Source: Aurantiochytrium sp. KH105
Lineage: Eukaryota > Sar > Bigyra > Thraustochytrida > Thraustochytriidae
Direction of reading: 5' to 3'
Assembly: GCA_003116975.1 (NCBI GenBank)
Contig: BGKB01000234.1
Coordinates: 1-64,000, forward strand
Length of the DNA stretch: 64,000 nt
Below, one piece after another: positions 21,111-30,351 of this stretch. Numbering within the stretch: the stretch's first letter is position 1; every line of letters starts with the position of its first letter. The notes under the pieces are model-generated. The model was given only the letters and a program-made list of their open reading frames with translations. It was not told the origin of the DNA and did no database searches. Both the position numbers and the translations under genes were made by a program.

Positions 21111-22530
21111 GTCTCTCAGCTGGCGCGCCGCTCGCTCGTCTCCTTGAGTAGTCGCAGTCGGGCCGCTTCCCTCGCTCTCCGACCTTGCGCGTTTGCTGAC
21201 GATTGGCGCACGCGCCACGGACCCCGTGCTCGCAGTGACCTCCTTCACTCGTCATCTTCACTTCATCGGGTGCACACCTCTCGGTTCTCAGGTGAATGCC
21301 GGACTAGGCCCCAGAATGGGGCCAAATTATGTGCAGCCGCGGAAAGGAGAGAAAAGAGAAAAGAAGGGGAAAGGATCGGGTAGATCTAAGCGACTGATGA
21401 ATCCCCCCTCTGAGCAACTTTTAACTTTGAAACTTTTTACATTTTTCAGGGTTTTTGCTATGATTAATATGGAGGGCCATCAAAATTTCGGAATTTCGTG
21501 CTCAGTAGAACAACATAGCACGAAATTAGGGACACATTCAATGTGTCTTTTCAGTGGACCTCACAGCTTGTCTGCATTTTCTCCCACAGACCTCGNNNNN
21601 NNNNNNNNNNNNNNNNNNNNNNNNNNNNNNNNNNNNNNNNNNNNNNNNNNNNNNNNNNNNNNNNNNNNNNNNNNNNNNNNNNNNNNNNNNNNNNNNNNNN
21701 NNNNNNNNNNNNNNNNNNNNNNNNNNNNNNNNNNNNNNNNNNNNNNNNNNNNNNNNNNNNNNNNNNNNNNNNNNNNNNNNNNNNNNNNNNNNNNNNNNNN
21801 NNNNNNNNNNNNNNNNNNNNNNNNNNNNNNNNNNNNNNNNNNNNNNNNNNNNNNNNNNNNNNNNNNNNNNNNNNNNNNNNNNNNNNNNNNNNNNNNNNNN
21901 NNNNNNNNNNNNNNNNNNNNNNNNNNNNNNNNNNNNNNNNNNNNNNNNNNNNNNNNNNNNNNNNNNNNNNNNNNNNNNNNNNNNNNNNNNNNNNNNNNNN
22001 NNNNNNNNNNNNNNNNNNNNNNNNNNNNNNNNNATAAACGGGTCTTCAACGGATAAATTTTCAAAGTTAACTGCACAAAAATTTACCGCAATGTCACGGC
22101 CTATCTCTTGCACGTGGCGCTGCGACCGCAATTTGATAGGAAGTTCTAGGCGTTAGATAGACTAAACCCATCAAGTGTCCAAATGAAATGGTCTAAACGA
22201 GTGAGACGCCCACCGTTCTCAGAGCTTTCCATCGACATGGGAACGTCAGACTTCGAGCTTCTCCCAAAACTATGGCCGTAGACGGTCGTCCGTGGCGTCA
22301 AAAAGCATAGGTACTGGCTGTCGCGTCGACGTGACGAGGGCTTCTTTTCTCCTTGACAGTACGCGTTCGACCGTCGATAAGCAAGCGAGCGAGCGAGCGA
22401 CCAGTGAGTTGGAGAAGAATCGCGAAAGCCGGATGAAAGACATCGGCAAAAAACAGGGACAACGACTCGAGTCACAGTCATCAACAATTCCGCAACGCTC
22501 AGCCGGACATACAACCATCTCGTGGACGCA
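21111..22530. other. Intergenic region with assembly gap and inverted repeats
   Basis: No gene supported. Just left of the gap is AT-rich sequence with a perfect 11-base inverted repeat (AATTTCGTGCT at 21492-21502, complement at 21517-21527) and an 8-base palindrome (GACACATT/AATGTGTC, 21531-21547). A GAGC run at about 22382-22402 precedes the selenoprotein gene. Confidence 0.55.
21596..22033. other. Assembly gap (438 N)
   Basis: Unsequenced run of N. The flanking inverted repeats suggest a repeat that was hard to assemble. Nothing can be said about its content. Confidence 1.
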
Positions 22531-22914
22531 ATGGTAGAAGAAGCAGCATCGCCATCGCCGCGCGAGGAGGCCCTCGTGCACGTATACTGGCCGTGCAAAT
22601 GATGCGGCGCTGGTGTCACGTACCACGATTTTGCGGACGCGCGCGACGAGCTCGTCGAGGAATCCGCAAGGAAGCTTGCGTGGCCTAACGTTCGTGTGCG
22701 AGGCAAAAAGCAAGAGGCTGGCATGGAAGCAAGTGGGGGCTACGCCTTTGATGTATATGTAATGGAAGCCGACGGCGTCACCAAGGGACTTCGGTTGTGG
22801 TCTCTCGCGACGCAAGGTCGCTTGCCGCAACCGGGCGAGCTCGCTCAAGTCTTTGACGCCTATCTCATGTCCAAGCAAGAGTCAGCCATGACTAGTGCCA
22901 AGGACCGACAGTAG
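22531..22914 (+). CDS. Rdx-fold selenoprotein (SelH/SelW-like), in-frame UGA
   Basis: An ATG in good context (GCAATGG) opens a 127-codon frame ending at TAG, with a single in-frame TGA at 22600-22602 (residue 24). Read as selenocysteine, the motif is C22-K23-U24-C25-G. The rest fits the thioredoxin-like Rdx fold of SelW/SelH/MIEN1. Beta strand A-L-V-H-V-Y-W comes before the motif. T-Y at residues 30-31 is spaced from C25 as in MIEN1 C-x-x-C-G-x-x-x-T-Y. A helix follows, then strand V-R-V-R-G, then A-F-D-V-Y-V (the family F-E-V strand), L-R-L-W-S-L, and a final P-x-P-x-E helix that resembles SelH. A SECIS element with all expected parts lies 20 bases after the stop. The Sec sits one residue before the usual CxxU position, which here is Cys. 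Likely a thiol oxidoreductase. An ordinary premature stop is the alternative, made unlikely by the SECIS. Confidence 0.85.
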
Positions 22915-22933
22915 ATCTCTTTGGAAAAAGTTT

Positions 22934-23009
22934 CGTTTCGTACATGACGCGCGCGATCGTAAACATGAACTGGTGGTTTGTGGGGATTGCGCGTCGACCC
23001 GCCGAGACG
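22934..23009 (+). promoter_or_regulatory. SECIS element, form II
   Basis: 3' UTR stem-loop for selenocysteine insertion, folded by hand. Helix 1 is 22934-22940 with 23003-23009 (7 pairs). A 4x4 internal loop follows. The non-canonical quartet is UGAC (22945-22948, preceded by A) against CGAC (22995-22998). Helix 2 is 22949-22960 with 22983-22994 (11 of 12 paired, counting G-U). The unpaired AAA is at 22961-22963, 13 bases after the quartet UGA. A 7-pair mini-helix 22964-22970/22976-22982 has a 5-base loop. This is the standard eukaryotic SECIS geometry with an extra apical helix (form II). Confidence 0.88.
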
Positions 23010-23160
23010 TGACAAGGGGTAAATTGGTTGAGAAGAGAGGTAAAAGTATAAAGTCTCATCTCTGTATGTATGTTGAAATGTATGTATGTTTGTTAGATTG
23101 ATTGTGATGATTATGTTATCCTTGGATGGTCTCTCCCTGTTTCCCACTGCAAATCGACGC

Positions 23161-24672
23161 TTACTGCACACAGCATTGCGGGTCGTCAGCCGGGCGTTGT
23201 TGTTGCTGTTGCTGCTGCGCCTGGCTCAAACGATCAGCAAAGCCTGCTTTGGCAGAATCGGGCGAGGCAGCTCTTGCCACAGGCTCTGTTTCCTTCTCTT
23301 TGGTCTCAGCAGGCGTGACAGGCGCCTTTGTTGTTTCTTGCTCTTGCGTCTCTGGCGCCTTGGAGGGCTGAAAGTGCCGGAGAATCTTGCGACGCTTCAT
23401 CACCGTGTCAACGCCCATTTGCTGGAGATCCGCTTCGGTGAGAATTGCGCAGTCTTCGGCGCTTCGGACTTCGTTGTCGAAAAAGGACACAACGACCTCG
23501 CGCGGCATTTTGAGCTCGTCCAGCAAGAGAGATGTCACGTCTGATTTTGACACAAACGTAAGAAACTCAACCGCGTCAGCTCTGTGCTCTTCCTGAGCAA
23601 TCTTCAAAGCACTCTGCGTTGAAGACTTGGTCGATGTTGGCTCATTGACGTCGACAGCCGTCGGCAGAGGTTCCTCGTCACCCACTGTCTCAGCCGTGCC
23701 TGAAACCTCTTCATCGCGCGGCTCGCTGGCCTTGTCGCTGTCAGGTGCGTCAACAGCAGCAGGAGTGTCTTCTGCGACGCTGTTCTGTGCGCGGAGCCGA
23801 CGCGAGCTCCCACCAATGAGTTCAGGAACGTCATCATCGTCGTCATCACTGATATCTTCCGCGCCAGGGCCACGACCTGCGTCGATGGCGCTTTCCTCGA
23901 CCGTCGTCGTGGACGTTTCAGCCTCTGCGACCTCGTTCGCTTTGCTCGACGGGCTCTCAAGACTAGCGCCTGCGGCCCAGCACGCCTTGACAGCAGCGAG
24001 AAGTCCTTGGCACGTATGGGCGGTCGACGTCGGCTTGCGGCAAGCATGCATGAGTGCTGTAACGCCGTCCTGGTCCTCGATATCGACCTTGGCGCCACGC
24101 TCCAGGAGCATGCGCACCGTCTCGGGCTGATCATGGCGAGCGGCGAACATGAGCGCGGTCCAGCCTTGCTTTTGCTGGGTATCGAGCAGAGCCCCACGGC
24201 GAATGATATCTTGCGCGACCTTGGGCTGTGCAAGCTCGCACGCGAACATGAGCGCGGTCCATCCCTGGTTGTTTTGCACGTCGAGCTTGGCGCCGCGCTG
24301 CACGAGCAGAGTCGCGATCTCCGTCTCTCCCTCGCTGCAGGCGATCATGAGCGCGGTCCAGCCGTCGCATTTTTGCAAATCAAGCTTGGCCCCGCGCTCG
24401 ACCAGCATTTTGGCAATCTCGGGCTGTGAATATCTGCACGCGAGCATGAGCGGCGTCCACCCATCGCTCTGCTGCGCGTCAACATTGGCACCGCGCTCGA
24501 TGAGCACCCGCGCGATCTCCGGATGCATGCCGCTGTTCGGGTTCAACGCCCACGTCAGAGGCGTGTCATTCGCCTGCGTGAGCACCTTGTCCAGCTTCTC
24601 CGGCTTCGCCGTCACCGCCTCCACCACGGCCTCCACGTCGCCGCGCTGCACGCTCTCATAGAGGAGCCTCAT
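23161..24672 (-). CDS. Ankyrin-repeat protein with SAM-like domain and CaaX end
   Basis: Protein of 503 residues. N-terminal ankyrin repeats (about residues 1-235, roughly six) show the G-W-T-A-L-M-x-A-C and V-E-R-G-A-K-L-D consensus. An acidic, Ser/Thr-rich linker with D-D-D-D-D-D follows. A helical domain at about 385-440 (L-L-L-D-E-L-K-M and L-T-E-A-D-L-Q-Q-M-G-V) ends in K-R-R-K-I-L-R-H-F and resembles a SAM domain. A poly-Gln stretch precedes the terminus C-C-V-Q, a CaaX box that predicts farnesylation (X is Gln), with a neighbouring Cys for a second lipid. The start was set at the ATG just before the first repeat because the open upstream frame is Arg/Pro/Gly-rich, like its noncoding strand. 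Probably a membrane-tethered scaffold. Confidence 0.8.
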   Translation of the reverse strand: MRLLYESVQRGDVEAVVEAVTAKPEKLDKVLTQANDTPLTWALNPNSGMHPEIARVLIERGANVDAQQSDGWTPLMLACRYSQPEIAKMLVERGAKLDLQKCDGWTALMIACSEGETEIATLLVQRGAKLDVQNNQGWTALMFACELAQPKVAQDIIRRGALLDTQQKQGWTALMFAARHDQPETVRMLLERGAKVDIEDQDGVTALMHACRKPTSTAHTCQGLLAAVKACWAAGASLESPSSKANEVAEAETSTTTVEESAIDAGRGPGAEDISDDDDDDVPELIGGSSRRLRAQNSVAEDTPAAVDAPDSDKASEPRDEEVSGTAETVGDEEPLPTAVDVNEPTSTKSSTQSALKIAQEEHRADAVEFLTFVSKSDVTSLLLDELKMPREVVVSFFDNEVRSAEDCAILTEADLQQMGVDTVMKRRKILRHFQPSKAPETQEQETTKAPVTPAETKEKETEPVARAASPDSAKAGFADRLSQAQQQQQQQRPADDPQCCVQ

Positions 24673-25338
24673 CTCGCGCGCGCGTCCGTGACGCGAAGCC
24701 AGCCGGCGTCCGTCCGTGGAGATCCCGCGATTCCGGCCTGCTCGCGCCGCTCCTCGTCGCGGCGGCGGACTCCGCCCCCTCCGGCCCGGCCCTGCCCGGC
24801 TCTGCCCTCCGCGCGGGCGCCTCGGCCTCGCTCCGCGTGAGGGCCTCGGGCGCGTGCTGCTCGGCCTCGATGCGGTTCTGCTCGTAGCAGCTCGCCATGC
24901 CGAGCGCCATGCCGAGCGCCATGCCGCGCGCAAGCCCGCTTGCGCGCGCCCCCCGGCGCCGCGGGCGACGGGTGATCGCGCGCCGCGCCGCGGCGGTCCC
25001 GGCGGCGCGCGCGGGGCCGCGATTGGCGCCGGATCCGCCGCGCGCGGAGGCGGAGAAGGCGCGGGATGCGGCAGATGGCGCGCCATATTTCATGGCGGCA
25101 GGCCCTGGCGGGCGGACTCGCAGACCCGCATCGAGCGCCGCGCCCTCCCGCCGAGGCTGCCCTGACTGCGCGGGCCTGCGAGCGGCGCGCACGCGGCGCT
25201 GGGGCCAGCCGCGCGGAGGAACGGCCAGCGCCGAGAGGCAGGCTCTCTGGCGCCATAGGCCGGGCCGGAAAGCGCGAGATTGCCAGCGATTTTGCTCAGT
25301 AAAGCGCGACGCAAGGCGACAGTGCTAAAGAGGAGAAG
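24673..25338. other. Divergent promoter region, GC-rich
   Basis: GC-rich 666 bases between divergently transcribed ankyrin and P450 genes. A repeated GCCGAGCGCCAT unit occurs near 24897-24925. The open frames here are composition artefacts. Confidence 0.5.
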
Positions 25339-26823
25339 ATGGACGCGCCTCTGGACTTTGAGGAGATCCCCACGGCGGAGATCGGCCTCGAGCCCACGTA
25401 CAAACCGCAAGTTGCGGACCCTTTTATGCGGCTGGATAGCCTGCGCATGCTCATGGGCAATCCGAGCATTTTCAGAGTCATTTCAGAGGCCGCGGACGGC
25501 AAGGTCGACTCCGTGTACGTACACGACGCAGAGGCCTTGCATCAAGTGCTCGAGGGCGAAGACGGACTCTGGCTCAAAGGTCCGCAGACGATTGAACCCT
25601 TTCGCTCGGTAGTCCCGCTGCACCTGATTGCACTCGATGGCCAAGAGCACACCAAACTTCGCCGCGCTGCACAGCGATCCATGAATGATCAGGTGCAGAG
25701 CCGAGTGACAAGGGTGGCATACAAGCATGCTCTGCGTCTGCGAGCATTCTGGGCGCGTCGCATTCGCGAGTCTGCACGCCCCGACAGATCGCATGAAACA
25801 ATTGCTCTCGATCGGGCCGTGCGCGCAACCACGACTGATATTATCACTGAGCTTGTGTTGGGCGAGCCGTGGGGCTCGTTGACTGGTCTCGATCGCAGAA
25901 AGATCGATCCGCGCGTATCCGCGCTTCGGCAGCTCATGATTGTGCTTCACTGGCGCATCGTCGACATGACAAACCGTGACTGGCGCACGCAGCCGTCCGG
26001 TACAGGCGCGGCCACCGGTCCGCTTAATGTCTTAAAACCCCTCCTTCGAGAGGCGATTGAGCAGGCTCGAGCGGCTGCACCGCTCAAAAGTGAGCAAGAT
26101 CGGGACGAAGCGCCTTGGGTCAAGCTTTTTGTCGATGATCCTGCAGGCCTTTCCGATGAGGAGGTCGAGAACCTTTGCCTCACTTTCCTCACGATGGGTC
26201 ATGAAAACATTTCAACGTCCATCTCGTGGTGTCTCATTCACCTTGCCGAAAACCCCGACGTCCAAGATCGGGTTCGCAGCGAAGTCCTTCAATCTGGGCT
26301 CTTTGCGACGGGCTCTCGCGGTCCAACCAAGACAGATTGGGATGCGATCGAGAAGAGGCAAGACATTCCAGCTTGGACGGCTCTTCAGCGGCTCAAGTCC
26401 CTTGAGGCTGCCTTTTTGGAAAGTGCGCGGCTTATGCCAAGTGTAGCCGTGGTGACACGACGGCCTGCGCGTGACACAGTGCTGCTGGGTCATCGCATTC
26501 CCAAAGACCAAGAGGTCATTTTTAGTATCTACGGCTACCATCGCGACACGTCTCTCTTCGGGGAAAAGGCTGGTTCGTTTCAGTGTCCGCGAGCTCACTT
26601 GCGTGACGATGCGCCACCAAGACCATTTGGAGGCGGCGCACGCATTTGCATTGGACGCCCGCTATCCAGTGTCGAATCAAAGGCAATCGTCGCAGCATTA
26701 TTGGCAGAGTTCTCGCTTTCGAGTACGTCGCCCGAAGACGTGCGTCCGTATAACTTTGTCTCGCTGCGACCGGGCGCCCATCGCATTGTATTTCGCGCGC
26801 TCTCGGCAGCCCCCAGCCTTTGA
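25339..26823 (+). CDS. Cytochrome P450, no membrane anchor
   Basis: Heme-thiolate monooxygenase of 494 residues. The I-helix segment F-L-T-M-G-H-E-N-I-S-T-S (283-294) replaces the usual A/G-G-x-D/E-T. The K-helix E-x-x-R is E361-S-A-R364. The heme loop F-G-G-G-A-R-I-C-I-G has the axial cysteine at C437. A PERF-like F-Q-C-P-R-A-H precedes it. There is no N-terminal transmembrane helix or obvious targeting peptide, unlike most eukaryotic microsomal P450s, so it may be soluble or attached peripherally. The start is a clear ATG shortly after the promoter. Substrate unknown. It is convergent with the choline transporter-like gene and divergent from the ankyrin gene. Confidence 0.88.
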   Translation: MDAPLDFEEIPTAEIGLEPTYKPQVADPFMRLDSLRMLMGNPSIFRVISEAADGKVDSVYVHDAEALHQVLEGEDGLWLKGPQTIEPFRSVVPLHLIALDGQEHTKLRRAAQRSMNDQVQSRVTRVAYKHALRLRAFWARRIRESARPDRSHETIALDRAVRATTTDIITELVLGEPWGSLTGLDRRKIDPRVSALRQLMIVLHWRIVDMTNRDWRTQPSGTGAATGPLNVLKPLLREAIEQARAAAPLKSEQDRDEAPWVKLFVDDPAGLSDEEVENLCLTFLTMGHENISTSISWCLIHLAENPDVQDRVRSEVLQSGLFATGSRGPTKTDWDAIEKRQDIPAWTALQRLKSLEAAFLESARLMPSVAVVTRRPARDTVLLGHRIPKDQEVIFSIYGYHRDTSLFGEKAGSFQCPRAHLRDDAPPRPFGGGARICIGRPLSSVESKAIVAALLAEFSLSSTSPEDVRPYNFVSLRPGAHRIVFRALSAAPSL

Positions 26824-26842
26824 CAGCAAGTGCTTGTCTACC

Positions 26843-26884
26843 GTTCGTCCGTCCGTCCGTCCGTCCGTCCGTCCGTCCGTCCGT
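26843..26884. repeat. GTCC tetranucleotide microsatellite
   Basis: About ten copies of GTCC directly after the P450 stop, within its 3' untranslated region. Confidence 0.9.
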
Positions 26885-27054
26885 CTATCTAAAACGATGG
26901 CAAGTGCAGCTTTCTTTGACAAGCAGGCCAAGAAAGCAGTCTCTTTCTTCTTCTTCTTCTTCTTCTTGCTTTTTGGTTCCTGTCGTCAAAAGATCTGTTC
27001 ACACAATTTTGTTTTGGGTTTACAGTATCAAGTTATTTTCTGTTGTTTTCTACA

Positions 27055-29670
27055 TCACAGCATAGGCGCCTTACTGGGGGACTTGGGCTGGAGCGTGGGC
27101 TCACTCGCCTTCTTCTCAACCTTGTTGTCATCTTCCTCGTCCTCGTCCTCGTCATTGTTGCTGCGCGCCGTGCGCCTGACGGACTGCTCCTTGTCGTGGA
27201 TTTTGTTGCTCTTGCGTGCGATGCGACGAAGCGAGGCAGACATGTAGTACGGCTTATTCGGACTGCCGTCGTTGCGGCGCTCATCCTCGCAAAAGCACAC
27301 CATGATCGTGTCCACAGCAAGAGCGTAGACGGACAGAACCGAGGAGGCCACGTACCAGCCAAGAACAGCGGCAACCAGGACCGGGACGATGGCGCTCGAA
27401 GGTTGATCTTCGTCCGTCAGCAAATTCGTCACATAGAGCCAACACACAACACCCGAGCCAGCGGTAATGACCAACTTGGCCACGAGCAGCATGAGGTTGT
27501 TGATTGCCGTGGCAACGCCAATCTTTGCGAGATTCGTGAGCAGAATCACAAAGCCGTCGCGCGTCGCTGTGCAAAAGCTCGAGCCCTTAAGCGCGATCAT
27601 AATGTAGGCATGCTTGGTGATAAACTTGAGGATTTTCTCAAAGCACCAGAGGCAGCACTGGACAGCCTTCATGACGTACTTGACAACCTTGTTGCTTTTC
27701 TGAAGCGATTGCGTCTGCTTGTCCAGGTACGCTAGCGCGGCTCGAATGAGCTGAACTACAGCAATGACAAAGGCACCAAAGGCGAGCGAGCCCAAATGAA
27801 AACGAAAGGTGCGATGCAGCGCAGCGAGGACGGGCCGCTTGGGCATTTTCTTGCGCTTCTCCTTTTCGAACTCGGACGCCCAGTACCATGAGCTCACTGC
27901 GCCTGCGATTGTGGTGGCTCCTACTGCAGCGATGAACTGATTGGTCCAAAGGAAGCCAAAAAAGTTGTACACGAAAAGCCACGTATTCAGGTTGCTCGAA
28001 GCGAACTCAGACACAATGGCATCGCCAATCTCCACGGCTACTGTTGAGTTTGCGAGCCGTCGCGATGAGGCGTCCGTGTTTGTGACATTCATCTGGAAAC
28101 CAGCAACGGTGATCTGCGTGATCTCTCCCGAAGAGAGAATGAGCATGGAAACGTAAATGGCGTAGATGCACACCGTAAGGGAGGCCGCAATGGTCGTCAC
28201 GGGAAAGAAAAGGATCGAAGGCATTGCCGCGACCACCTTGGTAGCCTCCTTGAGAACGCCAATGGCAAGACGGATCTTGCGGAGCATGGTCAAAATGAGC
28301 AAAAGGAAGAAGATCGTGATGCCAAGCATAATGTAGCCAAGAATACGGTACATTTTCTCCTGACTCTCCTCCTGATCTGCAAACACTTGCAGCGTCCCGA
28401 CAATGTCCTCTGCTGCAACGGCAGTCGTGGCGTTGACAGCGCCGTTCGTGACATCTGTGATTGATGCGAGCACGTCAGAGATGGCCGTGACACTAATGAC
28501 GTTGCCCTGAATGAGAAATTGCACAGTCAAGAACGCAAAGCTCAAAAGAAGCGCCCAAATGGAGATCCACACGAAGGCGCCTGCAAAGAAGCGGAGCAGC
28601 ACAAGCCATACACAGCCCAGTCCAATGGCGACGGCGCCGCCAGACACCAGAATGGGCGTCATGCAGAGCGTGATGTCGCCCATCCAACGCGTAAAGATCG
28701 AGGTCCAGGTGTTGATTTGCTCATAAATCGGGTTCGGGGTCTCCTCCATGGTCTGTGACGTCCCGAGCGTGCGCTTGGCTTTGCACAAATCGCTCGACGG
28801 GTCCATTGGCGCGCCGGAGTCGTCAAGCTCGGGGTCAAGGCAGGTGCCGCAGTACTCGTTCGAGACAGGGCGCGCAACGACCTCACCACTTGAAAGCGTC
28901 ATGGTGTTGACAGGAATGCCGTGGTACTCCAGGTACGCCGATTCTGCACAGGTGGAATTGGTTTCCGTTTCGGGGATGCAGCGGAAAAAGAGAGACTCTT
29001 GCTGGACGTACATTTTGTAGCAGCTCGTCATAAAGGTTTGGCATTGGACATTGTTATGAATGGTGCCGTCCGAGCCTTCGACGTTGTCCTCATCATCAGA
29101 CACTGCGGTTTCCCCCCAAGGATAAGAACCTGTCCTTGATTTGCATTCCTCGAGAATGGCACGTCCTGCAGCGCGAGGAGTGTCCACGACGGGGTTCTCC
29201 GGGTCATACAGCGTATTGAGAAGGTGCATGGCTTCGTAATCACACACCCAATCGTGCACATCGGCGTCGAGATGAGCCGTAGAGATGCCTGTAGGGCACG
29301 AGGAAACGCAGTAGCCCGTGTATGGAACCGCAAGAAGCGCGGTTGGATCGGAAAGGAGGTTGCTGTTGGTCTCGAGGGCGGCCATCAAATCTTTCTCGAT
29401 GCGAGGGTAGACAATGTATTTTCCGCACGTAGAGTTGCCGACGCATTGGCTGTCGGTACCTCCACATTGATTTCCGTGTGCGTCGGTAGCATACAAGAGA
29501 CGTGCTGCATCTCCGTTGTTCAGACCCATGATAGCAACGACGACCATGCCGGCCCAGTATGCAATGAAAAGAATGAGCCAGAAGATGTCGCGGCATTTGC
29601 GTTCGCTGCTCGGCACCATGACAGGCTTGGCCTTGTCACCATCGGTAACCTTGGATGCGACGCACCCCAT
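27055..29670 (-). CDS. Choline transporter-like protein (SLC44/CTL family)
   Basis: Membrane protein of 871 residues. The N-terminus M-G-C-V-A-S-K is an N-myristoylation/palmitoylation signal, comparable to the M-G-C-C start of animal CTL1. R-K-C-R-D-I-F-W-L-I-L-F is the family signature at the first membrane helix. Next is a large Cys-rich extracellular loop (about residues 55-300) with N-x-S/T sites. About nine further hydrophobic segments follow, with the family core around residues 580-790. The C-terminal tail is acidic and basic, with D-E-D-E-E-D-D. SLC44 proteins move choline or ethanolamine across plasma or mitochondrial membranes. It is convergent with the P450. Upstream is a GAGC/GAAC-rich leader. 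Confidence 0.88.
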   Translation of the reverse strand: MGCVASKVTDGDKAKPVMVPSSERKCRDIFWLILFIAYWAGMVVVAIMGLNNGDAARLLYATDAHGNQCGGTDSQCVGNSTCGKYIVYPRIEKDLMAALETNSNLLSDPTALLAVPYTGYCVSSCPTGISTAHLDADVHDWVCDYEAMHLLNTLYDPENPVVDTPRAAGRAILEECKSRTGSYPWGETAVSDDEDNVEGSDGTIHNNVQCQTFMTSCYKMYVQQESLFFRCIPETETNSTCAESAYLEYHGIPVNTMTLSSGEVVARPVSNEYCGTCLDPELDDSGAPMDPSSDLCKAKRTLGTSQTMEETPNPIYEQINTWTSIFTRWMGDITLCMTPILVSGGAVAIGLGCVWLVLLRFFAGAFVWISIWALLLSFAFLTVQFLIQGNVISVTAISDVLASITDVTNGAVNATTAVAAEDIVGTLQVFADQEESQEKMYRILGYIMLGITIFFLLLILTMLRKIRLAIGVLKEATKVVAAMPSILFFPVTTIAASLTVCIYAIYVSMLILSSGEITQITVAGFQMNVTNTDASSRRLANSTVAVEIGDAIVSEFASSNLNTWLFVYNFFGFLWTNQFIAAVGATTIAGAVSSWYWASEFEKEKRKKMPKRPVLAALHRTFRFHLGSLAFGAFVIAVVQLIRAALAYLDKQTQSLQKSNKVVKYVMKAVQCCLWCFEKILKFITKHAYIMIALKGSSFCTATRDGFVILLTNLAKIGVATAINNLMLLVAKLVITAGSGVVCWLYVTNLLTDEDQPSSAIVPVLVAAVLGWYVASSVLSVYALAVDTIMVCFCEDERRNDGSPNKPYYMSASLRRIARKSNKIHDKEQSVRRTARSNNDEDEDEEDDNKVEKKASEPTLQPKSPSKAPML

Positions 29671-30351
29671 GATGCCGTTCTCTCGTCTTTTCTAGACAGA
29701 CGTCCTGGCAAGAATGGTATTTCGTCAAGGTTTTGGCGTCTTCACGCTCGCGCTCCTTCGCTCGTTCGTTCTTTCGCTCACGCACTCACCCAATTACTTG
29801 AGCCTTTGAGCGTGTAATTTGGCTTGCCTGCCCGAGCGCCTTTGATGCAGCGCGTCCGCGGACGCCCGCACAGGTGCGTACGAAAAAGGAAAATCGTATT
29901 TGCTATTGAGGCAAGAGCGCTCACGTATGTGCTTGCTCAGGTCTCCTCCGCTGGCACGGGGTGGACAAGACGACTGAGCGAAAACGACTATAACATTGTG
30001 CGTGAGCAAGCTCAAGTCACCGTTTCGCGTTGACACACGACTCTGCATTTCTTCCACTCTCGCAGGCCTTTCGTCGCTGATGAGCCCCGTCCAAATTCGA
30101 GTAGTTCAAGTTTTTGTTGTTGATTTTTTCTTTCTCCAACGGATACTTTTCGGTTCGCTTTTGAAAAAGCGTGTCGTTGAAGCTAGTTGGCCAACCGACC
30201 AACCAATCAACAAGGTGACCCGTCGAGGCGTTACGAAGAAAATAGATAAGGTGGCGGGTCGAAGCCCGAGCCTGATGAGTGATGAGTCTGTCAGTCGGTA
30301 TACATACGTACTAACAAGAACAATAAGAAGCGTACTCGTGTAGTATCTCTC
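29671..30351. other. Intergenic region upstream of SLC44 gene
   Basis: It contains the GAGC/GAAC sense-strand leader of the transporter gene (about 29745-29795) and the 3' side of the prenyltransferase gene. No further gene supported. Confidence 0.5.

Noticed and set aside
22600-22602. TGA read as a premature stop or pseudogene marker
   Set aside because: The frame is otherwise intact, the fold is continuous on both sides, and a complete SECIS lies in the 3' UTR.
30250-30275. Possible tRNA T-arm (CGGGTCGAAGCCCG)
   Set aside because: No matching acceptor stem, anticodon arm or D-arm could be found around it.
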